A stretch of 64,000 bases of DNA from Euryodendron excelsum (taxonomy: Eukaryota; Streptophyta; Magnoliopsida; Ericales; Pentaphylacaceae): the NCBI GenBank assembly GCA_033060915.1, contig CM065385.1, positions 19,604,001 through 19,668,000 on the forward strand, given 5' to 3'. The notes beneath the pieces were generated by a model, which was given only the letters and a program-made list of their open reading frames with translations, was not told the DNA's origin and made no database searches. The first letter of the stretch is position 1. The number at the start of each line of letters is the position of its first letter. Made by a program: the position numbers and the translations under genes. Of this stretch, positions 32,064 through 45,504 are shown piece after piece.

Positions 32064-34955
32064 CCTATCATGCCTTTGTTCCTTACAAATACCACAATGA
32101 TTGGTTTGACGTTTTTTAGAGACGTCCATTTCATTATGGATTTATTTTGTACTTGGCTGGCCGGATGTGGGTTCTCGTTGATGGCTTGGATCAGGAATGA
32201 TCTTAGGACCATCGTATGGAGCCCAATAATGCTCATGCACCATCGGTTCAAACGATATTTTGTACACATGAGCATAAACGTCCATACTATACTTAGGATC
32301 AATTAAGTGCCATAGTTGTCTGCTCGACTTCCCACACACAGCCGACGTCTGCAAGCAAGGATAATGATAGATCACCCATTTTTTGCAGTCATATGATGGA
32401 GGATTCAAATACACGGCATGTTTGTGGTTCCTTTTTGTGCAGTTGCACTTGTAACAACCTCGGCGGAATCTGATGCCCTGCAATTGGAATACAATAACAT
32501 GGTGGTTTTGTTAGACATTAAGAAGTATAGAATCTATTACTAATCAAAATAAGTACATACACTTAAAAAAAATTCTTCTAACATTACCAATTACAGATAG
32601 TTATGCGATGCCCCGTCGGTCGAGCTTGGTACTCTTCTATCTTAGCTTGCACTTTGGATGCGTACCTTAACACCCTAGCTACAGCACGTTGAATTTGTAT
32701 TCGATTATGATTGAAAGTGGCCACCAGACGGTAGAAGGTAACTTGAACACATAAAGTTATGGGCAAGTCTCGTGCACCTCGAAGGATATTATTATATGAC
32801 TCTGAATCATTGGTGATTGTAACTCCCCAACTATAACCTCCATTATGTGCCAATGTCCACTTTGTTGGGTCCTTATTGCACAAAGCACGATATGCGCTTG
32901 CTGCTGACGCTGACTTCGTTCCTAAATTTTTAATTTCTTCCATTGTCTCATCAAACTTACGCACTTGATAGGAAGTCCCAGCTTGTCATATGAGATCCTT
33001 AACTTCAACGTTACCAAAATTTTTGTGGTAATTACTTTTAAAGTGCCTAAGGCAATATCTATGGAATCCAGCTGGTTGTCCTCGTCGTGGTGTTTCCCAT
33101 TCATGTTTGACGACTCTCAATATGGTTGTATGCCAATCAAAAATCAATGTCACGCCCTCCTACCCTGGCACAATGAGATGCCTGACATTATTGATAAACC
33201 ATGACCAATCACGATAGTTTTTTTATTCTACTAAAGCAAAAGCTAGGGGGAAAATGTTCTTCGTAACAGTTCTCACTGTAGCAATCAACAAAACCCCTGT
33301 ATATCTACCATAAAGAAAAGTACCTTCGATTCCTATGACTAGTGAACAATACTTGAACCCTTCAATGCATGGCCGAAATGCCCAAAACATTCTGTTAAGC
33401 GCCCTAACGCCCAGTGTACCCAAGTCCAATGTTTCTGAAATCATAGTTGTGCCCGGGTTTCTGAACTCCAATGTTCTCATGTACCTTGGCAACTTTTCAT
33501 AGGATGTATCCCAATCTCCAAAAATCATCGCAATGGTCTTTGTTCTTCCAAGCCATGCTTTCTTGTGCAAATGTGAAACCAACATTATTTTTAACATTCT
33601 CGACTATGGATGCTATTTTCCAGCCAAGGTCTTCCTGTGCACCACAACAAACAAACACTTTAACTTTACCAAGGAAGGGCATGAACAAATAACATCAACA
33701 CATCTTACTTTAAATTTGAAACTGAAATCAACTTACAACAACTTGTGTCTTAATCAAGTGTGCAGTGAATGTCAAATTAAGGTTGCGATGATCCAAACTC
33801 TTCATCCAATGTAAACATATTTGAGGCCTAAGGGTATTGCGTGATATCAAAGAAACTATGCTTGTTCTTTAAATATGCACGTAGTTTCCAAGGGCAATCG
33901 TGACTGCACATGGTGCTCCAAACCTTTTTATTTGTTTCTACAACATGATAATGTTTATTTTTCTTCACATGATACCAGTTACACGCACAGATCACCGCAT
34001 CCTTATTTTTGAAAATCATCCCTTTTGCAAACTCCGGATTAGCATCTGACTATGTCAGACCGCGATCATATAAGTCTCAATCACCTACGACATCATCTGC
34101 CCTAACCAAGTTCGTAAAAAAGGGTATATCCGGAGTGTCATGTAAGACTTCACCAATGTTCAGTTCTTCGTGTCCATCGTGATCAGACTCGTCATTTGGT
34201 TCATTTTTCATTAAAACATCAATATCTTCATCTGAATTGTTAGACTTAACAACATCTGCATTTTCATCTACTTGTGTCCCAGTCTCGTCTGAGGCAACTA
34301 GGGCTTCCACAGGATCCACACTTCCACTGGGACCTCCCAGCTTTATGCACCCACCTTGGCCTGAAGCATATTGTGGGTGAGGTGTTGGTGGACTGTGAAA
34401 GTTATGAAACTATTCAAAATTACTAGGGCCCTACAAGAAATCTTCAATTGGGCTGAAGAGGCTAAACATTCATTGCCCTGGCGCTTCCTCTGCTATTGTG
34501 CTTTGGCTACTCTGCCTAAGTGAAAGTATTTGAGTAAATGACCCCAGTGCCGATACATCTCCCCTCAATGACAATAGTTCACCGTAGGTCTAGACATCTG
34601 CTCAACTCACATCCGCACTACTTGCACTGGTGTCCGTTGTGCCACCCTCCTCCTTCACAACGTATATTTCAACACACTGGAGGTCAAGATATCTCGAAAG
34701 GATATTCAACACATTTTACAATGTCCTGTCGTCATTGATTGGCAACTTCTTATATATCATCACATCTCCATTTCATCTATGCAGGTATCTACATATGAAC
34801 TTTATAGTCACATGTTCTCGGTACTCAGCTATCATTGGCATCATCATGTCACGTAACACAGCAACTGAGGTTCCTAATTCAACATCATAACACGCACTAC
34901 CATCTATATCATAGGATACACCTTCTCGGCGATCTCCTATTATCTTCCCCCTAAT
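32064..34955 (-). pseudogene. MULE (Mutator-like) transposase, degenerate and truncated
   Basis: Transposase of a Mutator-like DNA transposon. Blocks in order: an N-terminal part with RGKIIGDRREGVSYDIDG (about 34950-34780); an acidic linker (34319-34077); the MuDR DNA-binding domain with CSHDCPWKLRAYLKNK (34019-33828); the catalytic MULE domain (33597-33223) with IFGDWDTSYEKLPRYM, FWAFRPCIEGFKYC and FPLAFALVE; the C-terminal part with KWTLAHNGG and ARDLPITLCVQVTFYRL (32964-32584); and a decayed SWIM finger and zinc knuckle (32483-32064). Frames change several times and stops occur between blocks. The aspartate expected in the first catalytic motif is Glu (GIEGTFLYG), and the SWIM finger lacks its His. 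The 3' end is cut by the LTR of element A. No terminal inverted repeats were found. Confidence 0.9.
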
Positions 34956-37224
34956 TAAACATAACCATTGTCGTCATTACTTAGCTCTGCCTACCAAACA
35001 TAACTAACATAAACTCACATATATACAAACTAATTAAATCAAATGTTTTAAAAATTACGTCACATGAATGCACAATAAAATCATTGAGCAATTCACAGAA
35101 TAAGAATCATGCATGGATCACATGTGAAGTAATTTGTAATCACCAACAAAGCTATAACATATGAGTAGAAAAGTAGCACTTATGGCCTTATTTGTTTACT
35201 TAAGTGTCGAGTTCTTAAACCTAGAGTCATGTGTGTCGTGTGTTTTATGCGTTTTGAGCTCATTATAGGATATGGTCACTTATTTTAGAAATTTTTTTCT
35301 GTGTTTTGTGTAATAGAACAAAGTTTATGAACAATTTAAGAACATTGATAGTAACCAAGATATTTCTAAGATCTCTTGCTTCAAATGATCAAAAGTGATA
35401 ATAGGCGATTATAGACCAATTACAGGATTTTGGAGTTAAGATGTAGTCATACTATAGGCTGTTATGAGCAATGTTAAATCTTTGCTTGCAGCAATCTGCT
35501 AAAGCTGCAGAGGGTTCGTTGTCATTATTTACTCTAGTGGGGATAATTATGTCCTAAAAAGGTTTTACACCTCCACATACATTTTTTGGTAGTAAGATAA
35601 GATACATATATAGATTTACAACATTTCCTTTTCAATGGCACCTTATATTATGTTAATTTCTTTTGCTTTTCAGCATCTTGTTTTTGCTTGTACTAAGAGT
35701 CTAAGACATGCTTTCCATATTAAACAAAAACGTGTCACACTTAAATCTATTTGGTGAAATGGTTTCTTGGTAATGTTTTCTGCCAAAGCTCACAGTCATC
35801 CTGTATTTATATTGTCAAAAGTTTTGGAAAACCCAAGTTACCCGGCCAACAAAGTCTAGGGGATTTTGCTAGTTGCAAAAACTCCCTCTCACCTATTTTC
35901 CTGTACTGAACTTGACAATATTCAGAGAGTGAAGAAAACTTTGTTTTTTTCCTGCTTTCCTTCTTGTTTCTAAAATTTATGATGCCCATGCTTTAGCTTG
36001 TGTAATATTTAATAGTCATGCCACTTCTATTCTTTTTTGCTCTACAAAAAAGGAAGGAGGGGGAGGCTAGCATGTGGCACCTCCCTGGGTGTGACTGATA
36101 CGATTCCAAATTGAGCTTTGACTATGAATTTCAATATGAATGATTTCAATTGATTGATAAATCAATTTATCTTGATATAAATTGAATTTGATTTTACTTA
36201 CATTATTGATAAATAAATATCCTTAAGCATCATGAGAGATGAACTGAAGCTTGGTGTTTGTAGTAAACAGTCAGAGAAGAAAAATCTAGGATCACATAGG
36301 ACTGTTCCAGATCAGATTAAAGGAAATGCAAGATATGAAATTAATGCCTTGACCTCTATTAGCACCCTTTACTTGTGTGCATCGTGCATGCAAAAAGAAT
36401 GGGCTGTAGAGATTCTTACCTTTTTGGATATCTTTCAAACAAAGCCCAAGCTCCAATGCAAATAGAGTCCAATGCGCTCTTATGCAAGTTACAAGCCCTA
36501 GCTCCAATGCACTGGTAGGGCTTCCACTCGAGAGTGAGATAGCGAGAGGGAGAGTGAGATAGCGAAAGGGAGAGATAGAGGGAGACTGAGATAGTGAAAG
36601 GGAGAGACAGAGGAAGACTGAGATCGAGGGAGAGATAGTGCTCGTGAATGAATTAGCACGTATTTAAAATGTGAAGAACGTTTATAAATCCAAAAAATAA
36701 CGCTTTTCAAATTAGCGTTTTTAGGAAAAAATGCTTTTTCAAAAACCAAACACTGTTTTGAATTAACGTTTTATCATTTTTTAATAAATACGAATAAAAT
36801 GCTTTTTCTATTAGTGTTTTGTTTAAAAATGCTTTTTAAAAAAGCACCGAACCTAGGTTGTTGAATAAAGTTCAAACAATACCCAGGTTGAGAATAAAGA
36901 TCAAAAAATGCCATTGTCAGGGAAATTACCCCTAGTTACCCCATTCCTTTCCCAACTCTTTCTGTGCATGCCTTTTCATTCATCATAGTGCTCTCTCTCT
37001 CTCCGTGGAATTTTCTGGCGAAACCAAGTGGTTTTTCAACCACTGACAGCCTTTTCTTTGTCAATTAAGAAAAGGGCCTGAAGGATTTGTACTTAACGAG
37101 TCATAATTAGATTGTTCCGAGTCAAAGGTCTTAATGTGAAAAACTAATAAGAGGCGAGGGGACTATTCAACACCACCATAGCCTACTGGGAAGTTGAGGC
37201 AGTGGTCTCTGGGGTCTCCGATGA
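34956..37224. other. Intergenic DNA without recognisable gene
   Basis: A/T-rich sequence. A GA-rich minisatellite of GAGATAGCGAAAGGGAGA type lies at about 36530-36635. The text at 36740-36860 has repeated AAATGCTTTTT phrases. A 77-residue frame at 36232-36465 has no recognised domain and is not called. Confidence 0.5.
36530..36635. repeat. GA-rich minisatellite
   Basis: Degenerate units of about 18-20 bp built on GTGAGATAGCGAAAGGGAGA, five or six times in a row. Confidence 0.8.
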
Positions 37225-37335
37225 GCCGCTTTCAGAAAAGAAGCGGTCGCCACCTCAGGCCAAGCTAATCTCGTCCATTTAATTCACAAAGTGCCTGTCG
37301 GCGACTCTTCCTATGTCAGGGCCAAACATGTTTAG
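37225..37335 (+). pseudogene. Exon fragment of an SDI1/MS5-type TPR protein
   Basis: The frame from 37225 gives AAFRKEAVATSG and then HLIHKVPVGDSSYVRAKHV, ending in TAG at 37333-37335. The block HKVP-GDS-YVRAKH is characteristic of the plant family of SULFUR DEFICIENCY-INDUCED 1, MS5 and POLLENLESS3 TPR proteins, where it lies near the N-terminus before the TPR helices. The stop stands where the family normally has Gln. The TPR part is not found downstream. It is a single degraded exon; a real gene is not present here. The identification is from family knowledge without a search. Confidence 0.55.
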
Positions 37336-37689
37336 CTCGGAAGCTTTTAAATTGTGTGATGTGAATTACGTTAATTGGTGGGTCTGAAATTTGAATTGAA
37401 TTACAAGTTCATGTTATTGGATGTTTGTTTTCCAAGAATTACTGTTTTCTTTCTTACTATGTTTTTGTGCTTCTCATTTTTGTTTTTTCTTCCGAAATCT
37501 TTGGTGCATGAATGATGAATGTACTTTATATGGGTTTCAAAATTAATTATCTTGTGGGTCTTTTCTATCTAATTTATGAAAATTCAAGTTGACCCCAATC
37601 ATTTTTTAATTCTTATGTGGAATCATTTTCCTATAAAACTTGATTTTTTGGGATCTTTTAGTTAGCAAGTTGAAAGCATCTTGAATTTT

Positions 37690-40600
37690 ATGAGAAAGTA
37701 CATTTATAATTTTTTGTAGCATCCATAGTTTGTTTCTGGCTTAGAATTTCCGAGTCAATGTGACTTTAGAGGCAATGTTTACTACTTTGTGTTCTACAAC
37801 TGAGTTGTAATTTGTTTCCTACTTTATATTCTACAATTGAGTCGTAAATTTTGTTGACAGTTTTAGTTGTTATCTGTTTCCAGCCCTTTCTTCTTTTGAT
37901 AATAATAAGGTAAGCTTTGAATCCCCTTTAGTTTCAATTATATTACTTTCTATCACAACTTTAGTTAGACGTAGTTTGTTGTTTTTTTTTCTTTCTTTTT
38001 TTTGTTGTGGCTATTTCATGGTATATTCTGATTTCGAAGTTAAATGTGCCTACCATTTTTTGTTTTTTGTGATACAGTTTCCGACAATTTTTTGATTAGG
38101 GTCTTGATTATGACATAGCATATAAAGTTATTTGATTCTTATTCATTTGTTCTATTGTTATGATCATACTTTTTTATTTTGTTTTTGTTATTGAAAAATA
38201 GAAAAAAAATACAAAAATATTTTTGTGATTTATGCATATTTGAGGAGTTCATCACTTCTGTGCTTAATTTCAAATGATGAGAGTAATGTAAATAGTGTTA
38301 GTCTAAAACTAGTGTGCAAAACTAAAGTTTATTTCTTTACTCTTAGTTTTGAGTGATGTCTTTCATGATTATAAACCTAGTGCTCACTGTGCACACTTGA
38401 TGCAATTGACTTGATTGAAACATGTATATGTGTTTTATTAGTTTGAATTATTCTCACGTTCTAAGAGAAAATAGCATATTAGATTGACTAAAAATTATGT
38501 TTCCCATCCCATTCATTATTCCCTCATGATTTTAGTGCAAGGAAAAAAGAAAGAAAAAAAATCGCATTATGGAAAGGGCCACCTATGAGTATGTGTGAAA
38601 GCCAATATGGATGTATATATCAAAATATGCACCCTCTGGGTAAAATTGTAGAAAGGGCTACCATATTCAATAGTAGGAAAAGTGGTGAAGGAAAAAAGAA
38701 AAAAAAAGAAAAAAGAAATTGCATGATGGAAATTTCTACCTATGAGTATGTGTGAAAGTCACTATGGATGTATATCAAAATATGCACCCTTTGGGTAAAA
38801 TCGTAGAAAGGGCAATCACATTCAATAGTGTGAAAGCCACCAAGTGATTGCAAGAACAAAAGAAAATTCTTACTCAAAAGGAAGAATTATGAATGTGGTT
38901 GGCATTATCAAATTGAGGGAGAGTTTCCATTGAATATCCTATAAACATGATTGGTTTGACCTCTAGTAGTGCGAATTGATCTAGGACTTGAATAATCTTA
39001 TTAATATTCATTACTACTGTTGTTTTATACTCAAGTCTCGTATTTGCAAGTTCACCGTATACACCTGCCTGGGTTATTTTTATGAATCTCATCATCTTGA
39101 GATAAGGAGTCTAGAAATTCACGTTAGTTCATGTATATTAAGTTCTAGTGACCTATGAACATTATATGATTTATATGATATTGTGCATGAATACTATTGA
39201 CACTACGATAATTTGCATAATCACACTTTATTTTATTTTATTGCAGTGACTAGTACGAGTAAAGCATGAATTGAATTTCCCCCCACCCCCACCCCCCTCC
39301 CCTAAAAAAAAGGTTACAGGAATAGAAATTTTATATGTTGAAGTATATTGCAATTCAATTATGTTTTTTAAGAGCACAGGTACCCTGTTCTATTTATTAC
39401 AGTTCTTGGCTTTAAATTTATTTAGCATTTTGAATTGTATTAACATGCCATCTTTTCTCTAATGGACATGTTTGATGGTGGGAGCAACTTGCTTTGGACA
39501 TGTGAGCACAAGGGATATAGATTGGAAGCTTGCCTTTTTTGTTCTTGACCATGAGAAAAACCTAGGGTGTATCACAAAGCCATTGGAGAACCTCGATTAT
39601 GTAATTTCTTACTTCACTCTAGATGTTTTCTTTAGTGTTTTGTTCACTTTCCAAATGTGGCTATATATGTTTCATGCTGTAATTGTTTTGTTGCTTTTTG
39701 TTGTCATCGAAAACCCATTTTAGACTCAAGAATGTATGATGTTCATATGTAAAGGATGGAAGTGCAAACCATATCTTGTTTGTTGCACCCCTCCTACCAC
39801 CATTGTTTTATTTCTACATTTTCCTTTTACTATTCCTTCTTGTTGGCATTGCTGCTGTTGCTCATGTACTTTTTTGGGTGTTTGCATACGATAAAGATTT
39901 ATGTACTTTTGGATGATTTGAAATGTAATGTTTGATCAATCAGCTTATAGCTTGCTTGCTCGGATGTTTTGTAGAGGAGCTTACTTTAGGTGCTGATAGT
40001 TTGGAGTTGATGAAAGTTGTGTATGATGACTTTGTTGCTATAACTCTGATAGTTAAGGACTTCACTTTTTTATGACACCAATTGCATGTTATCCTTTCCT
40101 TTAGTAGAGTAGCTTTTTGAACTCCATATTGTATTATTTGATGGGTATAGTTTCTGTGAATTTGCTTTGGCTAGGAAGTTCTGGTGTGCAATCAAGTTAG
40201 GAGTGCCAATTTTTTTCTTGAGAATTGCATGACATAACCAAACATTGTCTTTTGATTCTGGGGAGACTATATTCATATGCCACTTCTAGGATTTAACAAG
40301 GCCCCCCTCCCTTCCTCTCAACTGCGTTTTCTATTTATCCCCAACCACTATATGCACCAGTGTTTTGTGGCTTTTGACTCTAAATATATGGATCCATGTT
40401 TCCAAAAATCCAAAGTGTTGGGCCATGAATACTATGCAAAGAAGCAGCTTGAGAACTGTTCAGTTTCCTACTCATGGAAAATATCCTTGGGCTTTTTTTT
40501 CGTTTGTTTTTTTGGCTGTTTGCAGTATTTATTGAATGGATAGAAGGGTGGTTCGATAGAAGTGTGTCTCAGAAACTGACTTGGTTAATACATTTTCTTA

Positions 40601-42100
40601 ATCTATTTGTCATTTTCTTAATCTTGCAGGTTCTCATGCCTTGGTACCATCCTGGATCTTGTGTAGGTTGTGCTCCATTCATTTTTGAATTTTATTCTTG
40701 CCCTTGTGCTACTGGTGTTTTGCTTTGTTACTAAACCCCTTCCTTCTTACCCAAATTTTCTCTCATACAGTTGTTACTAGCTTATACATTTGCATGATTT
40801 TTTTGGTGGCCATTTATATTTTTTTTTCCTAGTGGTTTGCAGACCATAGGTATGTGGAAGGATACTTGAGGAAGCTGTTGTAGTCATTTTGGAGAATTTC
40901 GTGTAATACATTTTCCATGTGTATTAGCCATTTTAGCTTCTTGTTTGGAATATTGATTTTCTTCTTCTTCTTCTTCTTCTTTTGTTTTTTGGATCCTCAC
41001 GTAGATGCATTTGAGGGTTATTTTATTTAAAGTTGGATGTGTTTGATCCTCATCTAATATGAGGATCTCCTTTTTGTAGGGATATGTTCACACTTGTTGT
41101 ACACTTATTGTAGAAATTAGGTATGGACAGGGGGTGGATGGGAATTTATTCCCTTTTTTCTATGGTTGTCATTATTTGTTTTATGTGCTTGGTTAGAATA
41201 TGTAGAAGCCACGAATTCTTGCAACTTATTATATTTGTCTTATTAGCAACCCCTTATATCATACACATACATGTTTTGTTGCAAGGATGGGTTAAATGGG
41301 AATGGTTTGCGGTGTTTGCTTTGTTGTTTCCTGCAGGGTGAGTGGATTGACTTCGGGGGATTTAATAGACACATGGTTTTTAGCTGATTTTCAATTTGGA
41401 TGTTGCATTATAACATGCATTGTTTGTTTTTCGTGGAGTTAAAGATCGTACTTGGAAATGATTACACTTGTTTTTGGTGGAGGAACTTGGGTTGCCTTTG
41501 GTGGTTACTCTTTCTTAGCCTTGGTTAAATACACATTTTCATTGATAATACGAATCTAACCTGGATGTCTCCCTTGTCCTTTATAGAGTATTGGTATCTA
41601 TGGTAGTCATGTTGTATGCTGAAATTTTGTTATTTTTCCATTTTTTAGAAGTTGCTGCCGCTGGTGATTGGAACTCTTCATAAATGTGCTTGCTTAGTCA
41701 TGATCCTTATATTTATATGTGGTGGAGTTTATGTCTTATCGCAAAGGCTTACAGAGTATGTAGCGTGGTTCACTTGGTGGTTTCATGATCTTTTCTTCCA
41801 ATCTATAATTTTACATTTGGGATTTAATAAGAGGTATGATGGCATGGGAAATGTTAAATTTTCTTTCATTGTCCTGGGTTGATTTTGCATTAGGACAATA
41901 AAAGGGAAAGAAGGCCATGGTGTGGGTTTTTCTCTTGTCTGTCTCTGTTGTTGTTGTTGTTTTTTTTTTTTTTTTTTTTTTTTTTGGACTTGATGGCTTG
42001 TGAAATTCTACATGTTTTTTCGAAGTGGTTGTTTCAGGCCAAGTTGGGTTCAGTTGTGGCAGTTGATTGCTTTCCAACCTCTGCACATAGGTTTAGCTGA
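37690..42100. repeat. Longest copy of a duplicated non-coding unit
   Basis: The sequence recurs in pieces elsewhere: about 37690-39270 at 57000-58460, about 40650-41960 at 58465-59740 and more distantly at 51180-51730, and about 38690-39700 at 59745-60650. Within it, phrases such as GTGTGAAAGCCACTATGGATG and AATATGCACCCTCTGGG are themselves repeated (38580-38830). Splice-like acceptors are common but no coding exon is recognised. No terminal repeats were identified, so whether it is a transposon or a segmental duplication is open. Confidence 0.7.
38874..39095 (-). other. Short reading frame kept open in three copies of the repeat
   Basis: A 73-residue frame with FIKITQAGVYGEL and GYSMETLPQFDNANH. 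Homologous frames are open at 58153-58344 and 59940-60161. No family is recognised and there is no evidence of translation; it may be chance or the rest of an old gene. Confidence 0.3.
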
Positions 42101-43311
42101 GGTTTTAGCTTTACTTTTTTAGCTAAAGTCAGGCTTTATTTTTCTTGGTGGACTGTAAGTCAGTAGTATTCCGTTAGTTGATTCCTTAGTTAATGTTCTG
42201 CTGGCCTTGCATGTTGCCACACTAATACAGTCAAGATTCTGTTGTGTGAAGTAGGAGTTTTGGTCAATGTGGCCATAAATTTGAAATAACCAAAACTTGG
42301 ATATATAGTTAGGATCTTATTCCTTTTCTGACACCAAGTTAGACTATTTTACCTCTTTTGGAACCCTTCTCCCTCTCTCTCCTTTTTTTTCTCTTTCTGT
42401 TGAGGTGGGGGTTGTTGTGTGGATTTTATTTGTTTGCTGATATATGAAATGTCATCTTCTAAACTTTTTAAGTAGTTACGTTGTTTACAAGGGTGCTAGG
42501 TCCTTACGGTTTGTGTTGGTGTTTCAAATTTGAAACTATGTGCTAATCAAAGCTTTATAGTTTATGTCAATTCTCTTGTCCTTCTAATGAAATTTTCATA
42601 TGACGTGCAGGGTTGTCCAATGGTTGAGCAAAACTTGAGGTTTTGATTTAGATGATATTACATTGGTAGTGCTTGGAAACATTCTATGATCAATGGTTGA
42701 GGTAAATTTGATGAGCTTCATCTTCGAAATATTTAATATTCGTCCTCTAGACTACTGCCACTTGGCTGCGTGTCGTTTATCCTTCCGTTTGTATGGATAT
42801 TAGTTTTTATTTTGTTTGGTTGCTGTATACTCTAGTGGTTGGTATTACAGGATTCACTTCTCCTGGTGTTATTCAGGAAGGACACACATTTGTTCTAGCC
42901 TTTTATCTTCTTTTTAATTAAATTATTTTTCCTTCCACATCCCCTTTCTCTAGCTACCTGGTTTGCCTAGTGGCCTTAACCAATTTTGTTGCTTGCTGCA
43001 TAATGCAGGTAGATCGAGTTATGAGGGGACAGTAGGAGGAACTTGAACTGGCATGGGTGTCCAATGGTTGCTGTACCTGTATTTCCCAATTTACAAAATT
43101 TTTGATGTTTTGGTATCTTTATTTGTTGTGTCATAGCCTACTAGGTGCATCTTTGCATTGGAGGAAGATGCACTCTAATGTGTCGTAGCTTTTATTTTGG
43201 CTGGTTTTCTCATAGGCAATGAAGGAGTTCTCATGTATTTAAGCTCTAATGTGAATATTTCTCTTAGTTTAGTATACTTTATGTATTTAGCTAATCATGT
43301 TGTTGGCAAGC

Positions 43312-43389
<78 letters not shown>

Positions 43390-44790
43390 TTCATCCTTTT
43401 AGTTTGCCCCTTCTGGTCTTTAAGATGGCTACATGACTCACATCAATAACTTGGGTTGTTTTTTCAGGTGGGTTGGTGGCAAATTTTTCAATGATTGTTA
43501 ATTGAATAGTGTAGAGATGAGAGATCTTCATTGGATTCGTAATTATAGGTGATTACTTGGACTTCCTTGGGTTGTTTTTGTGTCAATTAATCAATGAGAT
43601 CAAGATTTATGGTTCTTGGGTTTGTAGAAGAATGCTCTGGAGAACCCTTGGATCAAAACTTTCTTGGATAAGACTTATCCAAATAGTAATAATAATAAGA
43701 ACTTTCTTCGATGAGGATAATAATTTTGCAAGTTTGTTTCGGTTGTTGCTATTTCCCACTTTAGATGGAGGTTTGTTGTGTGATGCACTCACTAATGAAT
43801 GATGGGTTTTTTTTGTTTCGGGTTTTGAAGAAGCCCCAGTTTTGTGGTGTTTGGGCCTCAATTTAAGTAAATAATGGAACATTCTATATAGAATTTTATC
43901 TTTTGTAACCCTAACAGTATGCACACCTAACCACTTGATTTGGTTATTGGCTTCTCCTTATTGGTGTCTTTGGTTTGCACTCCCTTGAAATTGCTTGGGG
44001 TGACTTGATTTATCGTACTTATGCTAATGCACAGTTGATAATTAGAATGGTTGTCGGCGTTATCACTTGACTCACATCTCTTATGCTTTCTTTGAATCGT
44101 TTTCCCTTTTTTTAGTTTTGAGATGGAACTCGTTTATTGCTGTTGATAGATTGGCAATTTCAGGTGGGAAGTTCGGTGGAGAATTTATTTCTTTTTGGCT
44201 CCTTTTAATTCATTTCTTCTATAATACATTGGGTACAAGAGAAAAGAAGAGAATATTTCCTCTCCTTCGGTAAGCTTATGAGTAGAGAAGAAAGAAATGG
44301 AGGTAAGTTTTTACAATGTTTCAGAAAGTTTTCTTCTACTTTTTGGGACCAAATAGGAGAATAGTATATTTCTTTTCTTCCTTCTTTTAAGCTTTCCCTT
44401 TGTTTATGCTTTTCTTTTCTCTTCTCTTTCTCTCCTATCAAACTTGCAACTAATTTTTGTAGGAATTGCTTGTGGTCCTTTTGCTTTGATGACACGCATA
44501 TTGGGGGGCTTAAAAGGTGAGAATTACATGACATTTTAGCAATTTGATTTATTTTTTGTTGTGTAATTACCAAAAAATTGTCTATAGTATGCATGGTATT
44601 AAGTAGAAGATGTAAAGCTCAATATATATTTATATTTCATTTGTGCCACTACTATAGGCTTTTTTGCATTAACCCCCACACATAAGAAAAAGGAAAAAAT
44701 TAGTAACATATGTGTGATGCACTTTTTTTTAGGTGTGAAGGTAGTCTTTGATGTTGGTTCATAATGTGGTCTTGCTTCTTCCATCCACTT
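42101..44790. other. Non-coding region with microsatellite
   Basis: T-rich sequence with no recognisable gene. Two splice-acceptor-like boundaries share the phrase GTCCAATGG (about 42615 and 43060). Contains the TC microsatellite at 43321-43384. Confidence 0.5.
43321..43384 (+). repeat. (TC)32 microsatellite
   Basis: Uninterrupted TC dinucleotides for 64 bases. Confidence 0.98.
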
Positions 44791-45504
44791 CAATTCGTAG
44801 CTTTAAGTTTACTTAGCATTTTGGCAAGCGTTAATATGACATATTTTCTCTAGTGGGCATGTTTACATTTGGAGCAATTTTTTCCTCTAGAAATTGTGAG
44901 CAAAACCAAGAGAGATATAGAGCAGAAGCTTGTCCTTTTGTTGTTTTGATATCATTAGCAAAACCTGGTCACAAATCAGAAAGTCATCGGAGAACCTTGA
45001 TTGTGCACCTTGTTTGTTAATTTTTGAAAGATTTTTTTTATTTCATTTTGTCCCAAAATGTACGTGGTGGCATTTGTGTTCGAAGTAGTTGTTTGCTGCT
45101 TTATGAGAAACAAGGTTTTAGAAAGTGATTATCATCTCTTGTTTGTTCTCCCCTCCCACCAGCTTTGTTTCCATTCTGCCTTCTTGTTTCTTCTCCCCCT
45201 ACAGTGTTGCTATTGCTCATGTGCATTTTTGGTTGTTTGCAGTAGTATAAGAACTTCTTGGAACAGTGATAGGACTGTGGACAGTAAGAAGTGAAGCTTT
45301 TTACTTGTTTTTGTATGCCTTTTCAAGGACTTTATGCAACAGATAATTTTCTTTTGTTGTGTAAATTATGATTGTTAGTTGATTAAGGTGCCGCAATTAG
45401 GACATGATTCTGGATTAATTTGGTAAGCTGTTTGTTTTCAACTTGTCAGAAGAGTGGACTAGCTAGATTGTAAACAAGGACCATAAAAACTTGTTCTTTG
45501 TTAC
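44791..45504. repeat. Diverged copy of the non-coding unit, interrupted by a gypsy element
   Basis: 44800-45260 matches 39400-39870 (TTTAGCATTTTG, ATATAGA-TGGAAGCTTG, TTGTTTGTT--CCCCTCC). It is cut at 45504 by element D and resumes at 51054 with text related to 41470-41900 (TGGTGTGCTGAAATTTTATCATT). 45440-45504 also resembles 56675-56750. Confidence 0.65.

Noticed and set aside
36232..36465. 77-residue frame as a gene
   Set aside because: No family recognised, no conserved neighbour, and no clear splice or promoter signals.
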